From: CAITSH01 sp945892985
Lineage (GTDB): Bacteria; Pseudomonadota; Gammaproteobacteria; Burkholderiales; SG8-39
DNA length: 64,000 nucleotides
Assembly (NCBI GenBank): GCA_945892985.1
Contig: CAMDDU010000017.1
Coordinates: 1-64,000 of the forward strand
Direction of reading: 5' to 3'
Shown here: piece after piece, positions 8,784 through 16,895 of the stretch
How the letters are laid out: each line of letters begins with the position of its first letter
Numbering within the stretch: the first letter of the stretch is position 1
Notes under the pieces: model-generated
What the model was told of the DNA's origin: nothing
Database searches by the model: none
What the model saw: the letters and a program-made list of their open reading frames with translations, nothing else
Translations under genes and position numbers: made by a program

Positions 8784-9694
8784 GAAATGCCTTTGCCGAT
8801 GTAATCTACGAAATCGGGCAGGAGGATTCCCGTATCTGCGCGCTGGTGGCGGACATTTCCCCCGCAGGCTCGATCGTCAAGTTTCGCGAACAGTTTCCCG
8901 AACGCTTTATCAATACCGGGGTGGCCGAGCAAGCCATGATCGGCATCGCCGCCGGCCTGGCGCTCAAGGGCATGCGGCCGTTTTGCTACACCATCGCCAC
9001 CTTCAGCCTCTATCGTCCCTTCGAGATGATTCGCGTCGATCTGTGCTATCAGAACCTTCCCGTCACGGTGATCGGGATGGGGGCCGGGGTCATTTATTCG
9101 ACGCTAGGCGGCACCCACCACTCGATGGAAGATGTCGCGGTGGCAAGCGCCATTCCTAACATGACCGTGCTTGCCCCCTGCGACCCGGGAGAAATGCGCC
9201 TGATGACGCGCTGGTGTGCAACGCAAAGCCGGGGGCCGGTCTACATGCGTCTTGGTAAGGCGGGCGAACCCGACCTGACGGCAAAGGCCGTTGACCCCTT
9301 TGAGGTCGGTAAAATCCGCTATTTGCAGCGGGGAACCGACGTGGCGCTGCTCTCGTACGGAATTTCGGTCGGCATGGCCTTGAAAGTTGCCGCCAAGCTG
9401 GAGGCTGCGGGAAAATCCGTTTCGGTGCTCTCATGCCATACCATCAAGCCGCTTGACCGCGCCGGCGTGGAGCAGGTGCTCTCCTCGCATAAGCAGGTGG
9501 CGGTGATCGAAGAACATGTTCCTCACGGTGGTCTGGGTTCGCGCGTGAAGGAGATTGCTTGGGACACCCGGGCAAACTGCCGGCTTGATACCTTCTCCCT
9601 CAAGGACGAATTCATTCATTGTTACGGCACGCATGAAGAGCTCTTGCGCGCCCACGGCCTGAGCGTCGAAGACGTGCTGGAGACGCTGCTCTGA
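8780..9694 (+). CDS. Transketolase, C-terminal (pyrimidine-binding) subunit
   Basis: The 304-residue partner completes the transketolase. INTGVAEQAMIGIAAGLAL contains the Glu that activates ThDP, GTHHSMEDVA is typical of the family, and a C-terminal transketolase-C domain (VALLSYGI ... VIEEH) is present. The start ATG overlaps the stop of the N-terminal subunit. A heterotetramer with that subunit is expected. It is the last gene of the + strand operon. Confidence 0.9.
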   Translation: MRNAFADVIYEIGQEDSRICALVADISPAGSIVKFREQFPERFINTGVAEQAMIGIAAGLALKGMRPFCYTIATFSLYRPFEMIRVDLCYQNLPVTVIGMGAGVIYSTLGGTHHSMEDVAVASAIPNMTVLAPCDPGEMRLMTRWCATQSRGPVYMRLGKAGEPDLTAKAVDPFEVGKIRYLQRGTDVALLSYGISVGMALKVAAKLEAAGKSVSVLSCHTIKPLDRAGVEQVLSSHKQVAVIEEHVPHGGLGSRVKEIAWDTRANCRLDTFSLKDEFIHCYGTHEELLRAHGLSVEDVLETLL

Positions 9695-9696
9695 TG

Positions 9697-9715
9697 GGCG
9701 CGGGCGCCGATTTTC
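9697..9715 (+). terminator. Possible weak intrinsic terminator after the transketolase operon
   Basis: Just after the stop is a perfect 5-bp GC-rich inverted repeat (GGCGC, 2-base loop, GCGCC) followed by GATTTTC. It lies between two convergent transcription units, where a terminator is expected. The stem is short and the T-run interrupted, so this is a tentative call. Confidence 0.3.
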
Positions 9716-9779
9716 AGTGATTAATGAACGCGCCAAGGTGGTGATCGGGGAATGCGGTGTCCGAACTTATCATTCTTGA

Positions 9780-10880
9780 CTAGCTGTAAAATTCGCGAAT
9801 GGCTGACACTGTATAGCCAATTTGCTCAACGGTAATGTGCTGGTGGGCAGGTAGCGTGAGGACTTCATTGGCCTGACGCTCGCACACCGGAAAATCGCCG
9901 CGCTTGTAACCAAGATTTCTCGCCGCATTCTGTAAATGGATCGGGATGGGGTAATGGACTTTGGCCTCAATTCCCCGGGCAATCAGAAAACTGACCAGTT
10001 CGTCGCGTCGAGACGCAGTAACCAGATATAGTTGGTAGACCTCGCGATAGCCTGCAGGGCGGTGGGGCGGACGGATGCAGGCTTCGAGTCCTTTCAGGCC
10101 CGAATCCAACATACGTGCGTTACTGATCCGCGCTTCGACCAAGCTTTCAACGCTATCGAGTACCCTGCTGCCGACTACAGCTTGAAATGGCTGCAGACGG
10201 TCGTTCACGCCCCAGATCTCGACATGATCTCGATCTAATAGGCCGTGATTGCGATAGAGTCGGAGAAACGCCGCGGCCTTGTCGTCATTGGTTGCAATAA
10301 TTCCGCCGTCGCCCCAGACGTTGAGTGGCTTCAGTGGGTGCATGCTGAAAGCGTTTACCTTGCCAAAGGTGCCAGCAAAGCGACCGTTTATCTGGGCTCC
10401 TACAGCCGGGCAGGCGTCTTCTACAACAGGAATGTCGTGACGGTCGGCGATGTTGAGTATCTGATCCATTTCCGGAGGGCATCCCGCCCAGTGAACCGGC
10501 AGTATGGCGCTTGTTTTTTTCGAGATTGCAGCCTCGATCTTTGATACATCTATCTGGTAGCGTTCATCGCAATCCACGAATACGGGGCGTGCCCCGACCG
10601 CAATGATTGCACCCACCGTCGCGATAAAGGTATTTGCAACCGTAATTACTTCGCTGCCAGGTTTTACGCCGACAGCTTTAAGGGAAAGAATCAAGGCGCC
10701 CGTCCCCGTGTTGGTGCCGATGGCATGCTTGACGCCTATATACGCGGCGAATTTATTTTCGAAGGCTTCAACGAACGGCCCGAGCGTGAACTCGCCGCTT
10801 GCGACAAGCTTGCGCAAATCCGTGAAATAGGATTCCATTTCAGAGAACTGCTGATCGAGATAGGAGTATTTAACCTGCAT
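9780..10880 (-). CDS. DegT/DnrJ/EryC1/StrS sugar aminotransferase (copy 1)
   Basis: The 366-residue PLP enzyme belongs to the sugar aminotransferase family. K184 in HPLKPLNVWGDGG is the PLP-binding lysine, D155 in VVEDACPAVGA contacts the pyridine nitrogen, and GTNTGTGAL binds phosphate. It should transaminate a keto-sugar nucleotide using glutamate. It reads towards the transketolase operon and is separated from the divergent radical SAM gene by about 445 bases. It is the same subfamily as the copy at 14193-15311 (shared HPLK..N...GDGG). Confidence 0.9.
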   Translation of the reverse strand: MQVKYSYLDQQFSEMESYFTDLRKLVASGEFTLGPFVEAFENKFAAYIGVKHAIGTNTGTGALILSLKAVGVKPGSEVITVANTFIATVGAIIAVGARPVFVDCDERYQIDVSKIEAAISKKTSAILPVHWAGCPPEMDQILNIADRHDIPVVEDACPAVGAQINGRFAGTFGKVNAFSMHPLKPLNVWGDGGIIATNDDKAAAFLRLYRNHGLLDRDHVEIWGVNDRLQPFQAVVGSRVLDSVESLVEARISNARMLDSGLKGLEACIRPPHRPAGYREVYQLYLVTASRRDELVSFLIARGIEAKVHYPIPIHLQNAARNLGYKRGDFPVCERQANEVLTLPAHQHITVEQIGYTVSAIREFYS

Positions 10881-11325
10881 AGTTGTGAAATTTATCTTTT
10901 TCTAAAGAATTAAGAAATTAATCGGCTGGTGGGTTAGTTCTAATGACTAAATCAAGAGCCAGAAAATTCCGAAATGAACCCTCCTCAGCCCGACTAGCCC
11001 AACGGGAGCCTTTTCTCGATGTGTGGTCTGTGCCATCCATGTTTAGCGTACCTGTGCTCACGTCAAAGCAACATTTTGAATGTGCATTATATAGATTGAC
11101 TTGTAATAATTCACAATTTCAGCGGATCGGACTAATGCAAGCATTCCTTGCAACCTCTTGATAAAAAAGGGAGGTGTTTTTCTTACGCATATGAATTCAA
11201 ATACTGATCTGCGATACAATGAGATGCTATAAGGGAAAGCATATTATTTATGCTCCCGGACGGGAGTCTTGTGTCCCCGTTTTTGTTTAAATGTGTGTGA
11301 TAAGCAACTAGAAGCGATCTCTAAA
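10881..11325. other. AT-rich divergent intergenic region
   Basis: About 445 bases separate the divergent aminotransferase and radical SAM genes. The stretch is clearly richer in A and T than its neighbours and should hold promoters for both sides. A TACAAT at 11215-11220 is a candidate -10 for the + strand gene, without a convincing -35. A perfect 6-bp inverted repeat (CTCCCG, 2-base loop, CGGGAG) at 11253-11266 lies in the presumed leader. I see no gene here. Confidence 0.5.
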
Positions 11326-13236
11326 ATGAAAGTGATTCAGGCACTCCAGCAGCTACATGTGCAGGCAGACAAGCAACCGGAAGGCCTCGAGGTTGAGGCA
11401 TGTCTTGCGCGGCTGTTTCCTGCACGGAATGTCCAGCGTATTCTCCTCGTAACACCGCCTGATTCCGAAGCGTCCACCTTTCGATACGACACCGCCCAGC
11501 GCTTACGCTACCCGAACTACCCGCCGTACGGACTGGCCGTGCTTGCACAAAAATTAAGAGCTATTGGAATTGAGGTGAAGATCGCCAACCTCAATCATGA
11601 GGTCTTGAAGCAATGCTGCCTGTCCGCCTCCGAGGGTGAGTTTGAATTTGACAGGGCTTGGCAAACTAAGCTTGACGGAGAACTGCGAGATTTCAACCCC
11701 GACCTGATTGGGGTGACATGTATGTTCACGATGACACATGGCTCGCTGAAGAAAGTATGTGACCGTGTCAAGGCGGCCGGATTTCCAGTTGCAATTGGTG
11801 GCGTGCATGTGAACAATGATGTCGAGAGGGTTCTTGATGACATCCCCGCTGTCGACATTGCGTTCCTCAATGAGGGTGATATTGCCGTACAGCGGTTGGT
11901 TCAGGCTATTAACAGGAAAGGGGCGATCGACGAGATCGGGCAGGTGATACTTGTTGACGGTGCCGTGCGCCACCGAATTCGCCGCGACTGCAAACCCGCC
12001 GCCGAAGACATTGACGTGATTCCTGCCTACGATCTTTTGCCAATGCACGAAACGTCTAATTACGGAACCGTGGGTGCGTTCTACTTCTTCAAGCCCAAGG
12101 GCACTCGATTTGCCACAGTGTTGTCCAATCGGGGCTGTCGTGCCCAATGCACGTTTTGCAGCGTGCGCACCTTCAATGGGGTAGGCGTTCGCCAGCGCTC
12201 GGTGAAGTCCGTGGTGGACGAGCTGGAAATATTGAAGAATGAATATGGCATTGGTCATGTCATGTGGCTGGATGATGATCTTTTAAAAGATCACCGGCGT
12301 GCAATAAGCCTGTTCAACGAAATGGTCAGACGCAAGCTGGATTTAACATGGGACGCGACCAATGGATTGATTGCCCACTCGTGCGAGCATGACGTTGTTG
12401 CCGCGGCGGCTGAAAGTGGCTGCATTGCAGTCAATATCGGAATGGAGTCTGGAAATCCGAAGATTTTGCGGGATATTAAAAAACCGGGACGCATTGACAA
12501 CTTTATCAAGGCGGCGGAAGTATTCCGGAAATTCGAGAAAATTCATGTCAGTGTGCTTTTGATGGTCGGCTTCCCGGGCGAAACAATGGGTATGGTTCAG
12601 GACACTATTAATGTGGCGCGGCAGATGGATCTCGATTGGCATCGCATCGCCCAATTGCAGCCACTGCCTAACACGCCCATCTACGATTCCATGGTCGCCC
12701 AGGGATTGATCCAGCCGGTGGGAAGTAACAACGTCCGCTTTACCGGGGGAGCCTTCGGTAAGCAGGTCGAAATTGAACAAGGCCGCCAGATGGCGACGCC
12801 CAATTTCGAGGATGCTTTTCGCCAGATCCAACTCGACCAAGTTCCGACTGCGGATCAGTTGATCGACGTCTGGTTCTACATGAACTACCACCTGAACTTT
12901 CATCGACTTTTTACTGAAGACCGGCCAGTCAAGATTCAACAGCAGTTCAGGAACCTGCGAGCTTTGTCTGATGTCATTTCCCCTGAAAACGGTTTTGCCC
13001 TGTATTTCTTAGGCTATTTGCAAAGCAAGATGTACGGAAAAATCGATCCAGACATAATTCAGAGGCTAGAGCACAGGATAGCTACTTCCTTGTACTGGAA
13101 AGACCGTTTGTATGCTTTTGGCCTATCCATTGACGATCTTCTCGCCGGAAATTTCAGAAACAAAGATATCCCGCGCCTCGTTGCGGGGCGCTTGCCGGAG
13201 GATCTAGACGCTTCACCCGTTCCCGGTCTTCACTGA
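11326..13236 (+). CDS. B12-binding-domain radical SAM protein
   Basis: From the ATG at 11326 the protein has 636 residues; an upstream TTG at 11269 is less likely. An N-terminal cobalamin-binding-like region (RILLVTPPDS, YPPYGLAVLAQKLR, IGVTCMF, AIGGVHVNND) precedes a radical SAM core with the CxxxCxxC cluster at C271, C275 and C278 (CRAQCTFC). VNIGMESGNPKIL and LLMVGFPGET are typical of this class. Such enzymes methylate unreactive carbons or rearrange carbon skeletons. It stands alone on + amid - strand genes of sugar metabolism, so a C-methylation or ring rearrangement of a sugar is plausible but unproven. Confidence 0.85.
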   Translation: MKVIQALQQLHVQADKQPEGLEVEACLARLFPARNVQRILLVTPPDSEASTFRYDTAQRLRYPNYPPYGLAVLAQKLRAIGIEVKIANLNHEVLKQCCLSASEGEFEFDRAWQTKLDGELRDFNPDLIGVTCMFTMTHGSLKKVCDRVKAAGFPVAIGGVHVNNDVERVLDDIPAVDIAFLNEGDIAVQRLVQAINRKGAIDEIGQVILVDGAVRHRIRRDCKPAAEDIDVIPAYDLLPMHETSNYGTVGAFYFFKPKGTRFATVLSNRGCRAQCTFCSVRTFNGVGVRQRSVKSVVDELEILKNEYGIGHVMWLDDDLLKDHRRAISLFNEMVRRKLDLTWDATNGLIAHSCEHDVVAAAAESGCIAVNIGMESGNPKILRDIKKPGRIDNFIKAAEVFRKFEKIHVSVLLMVGFPGETMGMVQDTINVARQMDLDWHRIAQLQPLPNTPIYDSMVAQGLIQPVGSNNVRFTGGAFGKQVEIEQGRQMATPNFEDAFRQIQLDQVPTADQLIDVWFYMNYHLNFHRLFTEDRPVKIQQQFRNLRALSDVISPENGFALYFLGYLQSKMYGKIDPDIIQRLEHRIATSLYWKDRLYAFGLSIDDLLAGNFRNKDIPRLVAGRLPEDLDASPVPGLH

Positions 13237-13240
13237 CATA

Positions 13241-14155
13241 TCATGGATACTCCGCCTTTCGGAGTTCAGCGAACTTAACCATTCCCAGCTTCTCCAGAAT
13301 TTCTATTTCGTGGTCAAGTTTTTGCTCAAAGCTAGAATATGGGTACGGTTCTGGAGGGAACAGGAAATACCTGCCATAAGCCCCCCTTTTCCGGTGCATG
13401 CGCGGCGCCCACTGCGGGTCCGCGTAGGGGAACAGGCGGCGCAACCGGAAGTCCAAGGAAACCCGCAATTGCCCTCCCTTCTGGATGGTCTGATGGGGAA
13501 GCGCACTATCAAAAAAATATAATGTGCCAATTTCAAAAGTATGCGAAATTGCCCGGGCGTCCCCAAGCGCTGTCTGCGCGCTGGAATAAGTCGCCAGATT
13601 GCTGAGGTATAGATCAAAATTTTCAGCATCGGTCTCGTACCACTGGCAAAAAGTGGAGTGGACATCACCCATCAAGGGAATTAGTACTTGGAGTGTGTCG
13701 GCCGGCTCACCGGCCCAGATGTCGCTGTGGATATTGGTTGTGGCGTAATCTTTCTTGAAGTAACCCTCGATCGGTTTTCCATGCACTACTCGCAGATTGA
13801 CCGGATATTCCAACGCGAGTGTTGATTGATGAAAAGCCATGCTGTGCAGGATCTGACTCACTCGCTGTTCCAGCGGAATGAGCAAATGGTGGGCGTTCAG
13901 ATCCGGTTTGAATTGACTTGCTTCTTCCAGTCGCTTGAGTATCTCTGGCGCCCTTGCGTTCGCAGAAATTGACGAACTGTGCGCGATAAATCGTAGCGCT
14001 AGATTCTGAAGGTCAATTACTTCTTGCTCCGACAGCTTGACTTCTACTAGAAGCGGATGAGGAATACGCATTTCCCGTGATATTTTGGACGCTGTCGTCG
14101 TAATCCACTCTTTGCGTTCCTCGAAACTTGCATAGGGGGCGGAATTAATGGTCAT
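13241..14155 (-). CDS. Probable Fe(II)/2-oxoglutarate-dependent oxygenase-like protein
   Basis: The 304-residue protein shows a pattern fitting the double-stranded beta-helix oxygenases: H143-x-D145 in IHSDIWAGE, H221 in SALPHQTI and R231 in LRVSLDFR. That would give a 2-His-1-carboxylate iron site and an Arg for 2-oxoglutarate. The overall look resembles proteins often annotated StrG-like in sugar antibiotic clusters, but I cannot confirm that relation. It is the last gene of a - strand run that includes an aminotransferase and an E1-like pair. It ends 4 bases from the convergent radical SAM stop. Substrate unknown. Confidence 0.6.
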   Translation of the reverse strand: MTINSAPYASFEERKEWITTTASKISREMRIPHPLLVEVKLSEQEVIDLQNLALRFIAHSSSISANARAPEILKRLEEASQFKPDLNAHHLLIPLEQRVSQILHSMAFHQSTLALEYPVNLRVVHGKPIEGYFKKDYATTNIHSDIWAGEPADTLQVLIPLMGDVHSTFCQWYETDAENFDLYLSNLATYSSAQTALGDARAISHTFEIGTLYFFDSALPHQTIQKGGQLRVSLDFRLRRLFPYADPQWAPRMHRKRGAYGRYFLFPPEPYPYSSFEQKLDHEIEILEKLGMVKFAELRKAEYP

Positions 14156-14192
14156 AGCGCTTTCAATTTATGCTTATATTTTTGGAAACGTA

Positions 14193-15311
14193 TCAGTTCC
14201 GAAAAAATGAAGATATCAATTCAACCACGTAGTCTTGTTGCGCATGGGTGAGCGTAGGGTAAAGCGGCAGGCTTAAGATGCGGCTGACATGCCGCATAGT
14301 CACTGGAAAATCTACTTCCGAGTAGCCCAGATCTCTCGCCGCAGGTTGCGCATGAATCGGAATGGCATAGTGGATTAGCGCCTCAACCCCGTGCTTGTTC
14401 AGATACTGCTTGAGCTCATCGCGCCTCTCGGTTTTTACAACATAGGTTTGAAAAACGCAACGCTCACCCGGTCCTTCGTCTGGAACTTCCACGTAGGGGC
14501 GAAGCAGATTATTGTAGCGAAGCGCAAGATTGCGGCGGGTCTCCGTCCATGCGTCGAGATGCCTTAACTGCACGCGCAGCATTGCCGCCTGCATTTCGTC
14601 CAGTCGACTATTAAAGCTCCAGAAATTGCACTGCTCCCGGTTTTCCAGCCCATGATTACGGGACTTTGCCAGATGAGCAACGAGATTCGGATCTTCTGTT
14701 GTCACCATCCCACCGTCGCCAAAGGCATGCAGGTTCTTTAATGGGTGCAGGCTGAAGCAGGCCGCGTTACCCCAACTTCCGACGCGCTTGCCGTCTAGGG
14801 TAGCTCCGACCGCTTGCGCCGCGTCTTCCAGTACAAAAAGATTGCGTCGCCGAGCAATATCCAAGATGTCCTTCATCTTCGCCGGTCGCCCGGTTAAATG
14901 CACTGGCACGATAGCACGCGTTCGGTCGGTAATCGCATCTTCAAGTTGCCCTGGGCACATATTTCCGTCGTTGCAAATATCGACAAAAACCGGCTTGGCT
15001 CCGGCCAGCGCAATCGACGCAGCTGAAGCGACAAATGAGTTGGTAACAGTAATTACCTCATCCCCTTTGCCAAGGCCAATCCCGCGCAGGACCAGATGTA
15101 GCGCCGAGGTTCCGTTTGATATCCCGCAGGAGAACTTTGTCTGGCAGTAATCGGCAAATTCACGCTCGAACGCGACAACCTCCGGCCCCAGTATATAAAG
15201 GCCGGAATCGAGGACGGTTTCAACGGCCCGCATAAGTTCGCTTTTTACTAGCGCGGCTTCCGTCGCTAGTGCGGAATAGGGTACGGCATAGGAGGGCATG
15301 TTTAAGCGCAT
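14193..15311 (-). CDS. DegT/DnrJ/EryC1/StrS sugar aminotransferase (copy 2)
   Basis: The 372-residue protein has K192 in HPLKNLHAFGDGG as the PLP lysine, LEDAAQAVGA with the conserved Asp and Gln, and SNGTSALHL. It is similar in its active-site region to the copy at 9780-10880. Its start overlaps the end of the upstream Nudix gene by 10 bases, suggesting coupling. It probably aminates a keto-sugar produced by neighbouring enzymes. Confidence 0.9.
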   Translation of the reverse strand: MRLNMPSYAVPYSALATEAALVKSELMRAVETVLDSGLYILGPEVVAFEREFADYCQTKFSCGISNGTSALHLVLRGIGLGKGDEVITVTNSFVASAASIALAGAKPVFVDICNDGNMCPGQLEDAITDRTRAIVPVHLTGRPAKMKDILDIARRRNLFVLEDAAQAVGATLDGKRVGSWGNAACFSLHPLKNLHAFGDGGMVTTEDPNLVAHLAKSRNHGLENREQCNFWSFNSRLDEMQAAMLRVQLRHLDAWTETRRNLALRYNNLLRPYVEVPDEGPGERCVFQTYVVKTERRDELKQYLNKHGVEALIHYAIPIHAQPAARDLGYSEVDFPVTMRHVSRILSLPLYPTLTHAQQDYVVELISSFFRN

Positions 15312-15742
15312 AAGGTTTTCATGGTTGTACCCGCAGTCTCGAGTGCGATGTCCCAGACGTCGATAAGATGCGCGGGAATCGGATAGTCCGTAGCAAAGGC
15401 GCGTTCGACGAAAGCCAAGGCCTGCCCTTCATGGCAAGCGAAGGACTGAATGCCATCGTACCAACACCAAAAAAATGTCAAGGGATAGGCGGGCCAGCCT
15501 TCAACCTTGTCCTCCAAAGACAATAGAAAGCGCAAGTCCGGTGCATCATATTCTGTTTCTTCGCGCAGCTCGCGCCGCGCGCAATCGGGCATCGATTCGC
15601 CCGTTTCGGCATGACCTCCCGGCGGCACCCACATACCCGCATGTGGCAGGCCGGGTTTGTCGTCACGATGCTGTAACAACGCCGCCCCATCATGACGCAA
15701 CAGAATTACCGCGGCCACCCTGTTAGTCATGGTTCGAATCAA
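15302..15742 (-). CDS. Nudix hydrolase
   Basis: The 146-residue protein contains a Nudix box beginning at G43: G(HAETG)E, then RELREETEY at residues 57-65. It matches Gx5Ex7REUxEExGU except that the last Gly is Glu. Nudix enzymes cleave nucleoside diphosphates linked to another group, such as NDP-sugars. The gene is embedded between the E1-like pair and an aminotransferase and overlaps the latter by 10 bases. A second Met five codons in could be the true start. It could hydrolyse a dead-end nucleotide sugar; the substrate is not readable. Confidence 0.85.
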   Translation of the reverse strand: MIRTMTNRVAAVILLRHDGAALLQHRDDKPGLPHAGMWVPPGGHAETGESMPDCARRELREETEYDAPDLRFLLSLEDKVEGWPAYPLTFFWCWYDGIQSFACHEGQALAFVERAFATDYPIPAHLIDVWDIALETAGTTMKTLCA

Positions 15743-15803
15743 GTATTGTCAGATATGAATGCACGATTATTGACCTCTTGTCAAATTTTAAAAATTCAAA
15801 AAT

Positions 15804-16889
15804 CTAGAACGGCCCCTTGAAAAAAGGATCCGGGACATCGATCGGCAATCCTTTGCGTTGTGCGACCAAGTCGGCGACCGCACTTTGGATCCTCGCTTCG
15901 TCGATCCCGAGCATCTGACCCAGATTCCGCAGCATGGACATGGAGTCAGGATAGTAACCCGGTATAAAACCACGCGAACTTGGCGTTGGGTGATCGGGTA
16001 GACCCATCCTGAGAGGTGCGGTCTTGAGCGCCGAAAAGCAGGTGGTCACCACCTCGGAAACCACCTCAGCTCCTATACCGAATTTTCTGAATCCGGTGTC
16101 TATAGTCAACAGCCGTCCCGTTTGCCGGACAGATTCAAAAATCCGGTCGAGAGTCAGTGGGCGCAGTACACGTAGGTCAAAAACCGTTGCTGAGTAACCT
16201 AATTTTTCGAGCGCATCTGCAGCACGAACGGCTTCCAGGGTCATGTAAGATGTCGCAACAATGGTGACATCCTTGCCGTGATGCACAGCGCGAGGACCAT
16301 CTATTGGTTCCGTGTAATAGCCTTCCGGTACTTCTCCCATTACATAATGGCACCAGCGGTGCTCGATAATAAGCACTGGATTATCGTCCTCCACCGCGGC
16401 AATCATCAATCCCTTGCCATCGTGCGGATAAGTGGGCATGACGACCTTGAGGCCGGGGAAATGGGAAAACACCGCCTCCATGCTCTGCGAGTGAGCTGGT
16501 CCCTGCCCCCAACCGCGCCCGACTATCATACGTATGACTAGCGGCACCTTGTGCCTGCCGTTGCTGATGTAATGTGCTTTTGCCGCATTGTTGACGATCT
16601 GCTCCATCGCCAACAGGGCAAATTCTGCCCGATGAAAACTGATTACCGGTCGCTTACCCATTAATGCGGCGCCGATGGCGACACCGCACAGGCCATTCTC
16701 CGATACGGGCATCTCAATAATTCGTTTTGGGTCAATGTGCTTGCCGATATCGGCCGTTGTCCCGAATACTGCGGAAGGATCAGCAACGCCTTCAGCCATG
16801 AGAATGACTGACTGGTCACGCACAGCAATCTCGGTAAGTCCTTCTTTGATTGCGGCACCAAGGCTGAGCATTCGTTTTTTTTCGGTCAT
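15804..16889 (-). CDS. ThDP-dependent dehydrogenase E1 component, beta subunit-like
   Basis: The 361-residue protein matches the beta subunit of pyruvate/acetoin-type 2-oxoacid dehydrogenase E1: MPVSENGLCGVAIGAALMG contains the ThDP-activating Glu, followed by GRGWGQGPAHSQSMEAVFSHFPGLKVV-type segments and a transketolase-C domain. It starts 6 bases after the alpha gene. No E2 (lipoyl acyltransferase) or E3 gene is in the window, so a complete dehydrogenase complex is unlikely. Comparable orphan pairs, such as the AviB1/AviB2 proteins of avilamycin biosynthesis, add a two-carbon branch to a sugar; that is my favoured but unproven reading. Confidence 0.85.
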   Translation of the reverse strand: MTEKKRMLSLGAAIKEGLTEIAVRDQSVILMAEGVADPSAVFGTTADIGKHIDPKRIIEMPVSENGLCGVAIGAALMGKRPVISFHRAEFALLAMEQIVNNAAKAHYISNGRHKVPLVIRMIVGRGWGQGPAHSQSMEAVFSHFPGLKVVMPTYPHDGKGLMIAAVEDDNPVLIIEHRWCHYVMGEVPEGYYTEPIDGPRAVHHGKDVTIVATSYMTLEAVRAADALEKLGYSATVFDLRVLRPLTLDRIFESVRQTGRLLTIDTGFRKFGIGAEVVSEVVTTCFSALKTAPLRMGLPDHPTPSSRGFIPGYYPDSMSMLRNLGQMLGIDEARIQSAVADLVAQRKGLPIDVPDPFFKGPF

Positions 16890-16895
16890 GTCGAT

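Noticed and set aside
11096..11101. TTGACT as a -35 box for the radical SAM gene
   Set aside because: No acceptable -10 lies 16-18 bases downstream.
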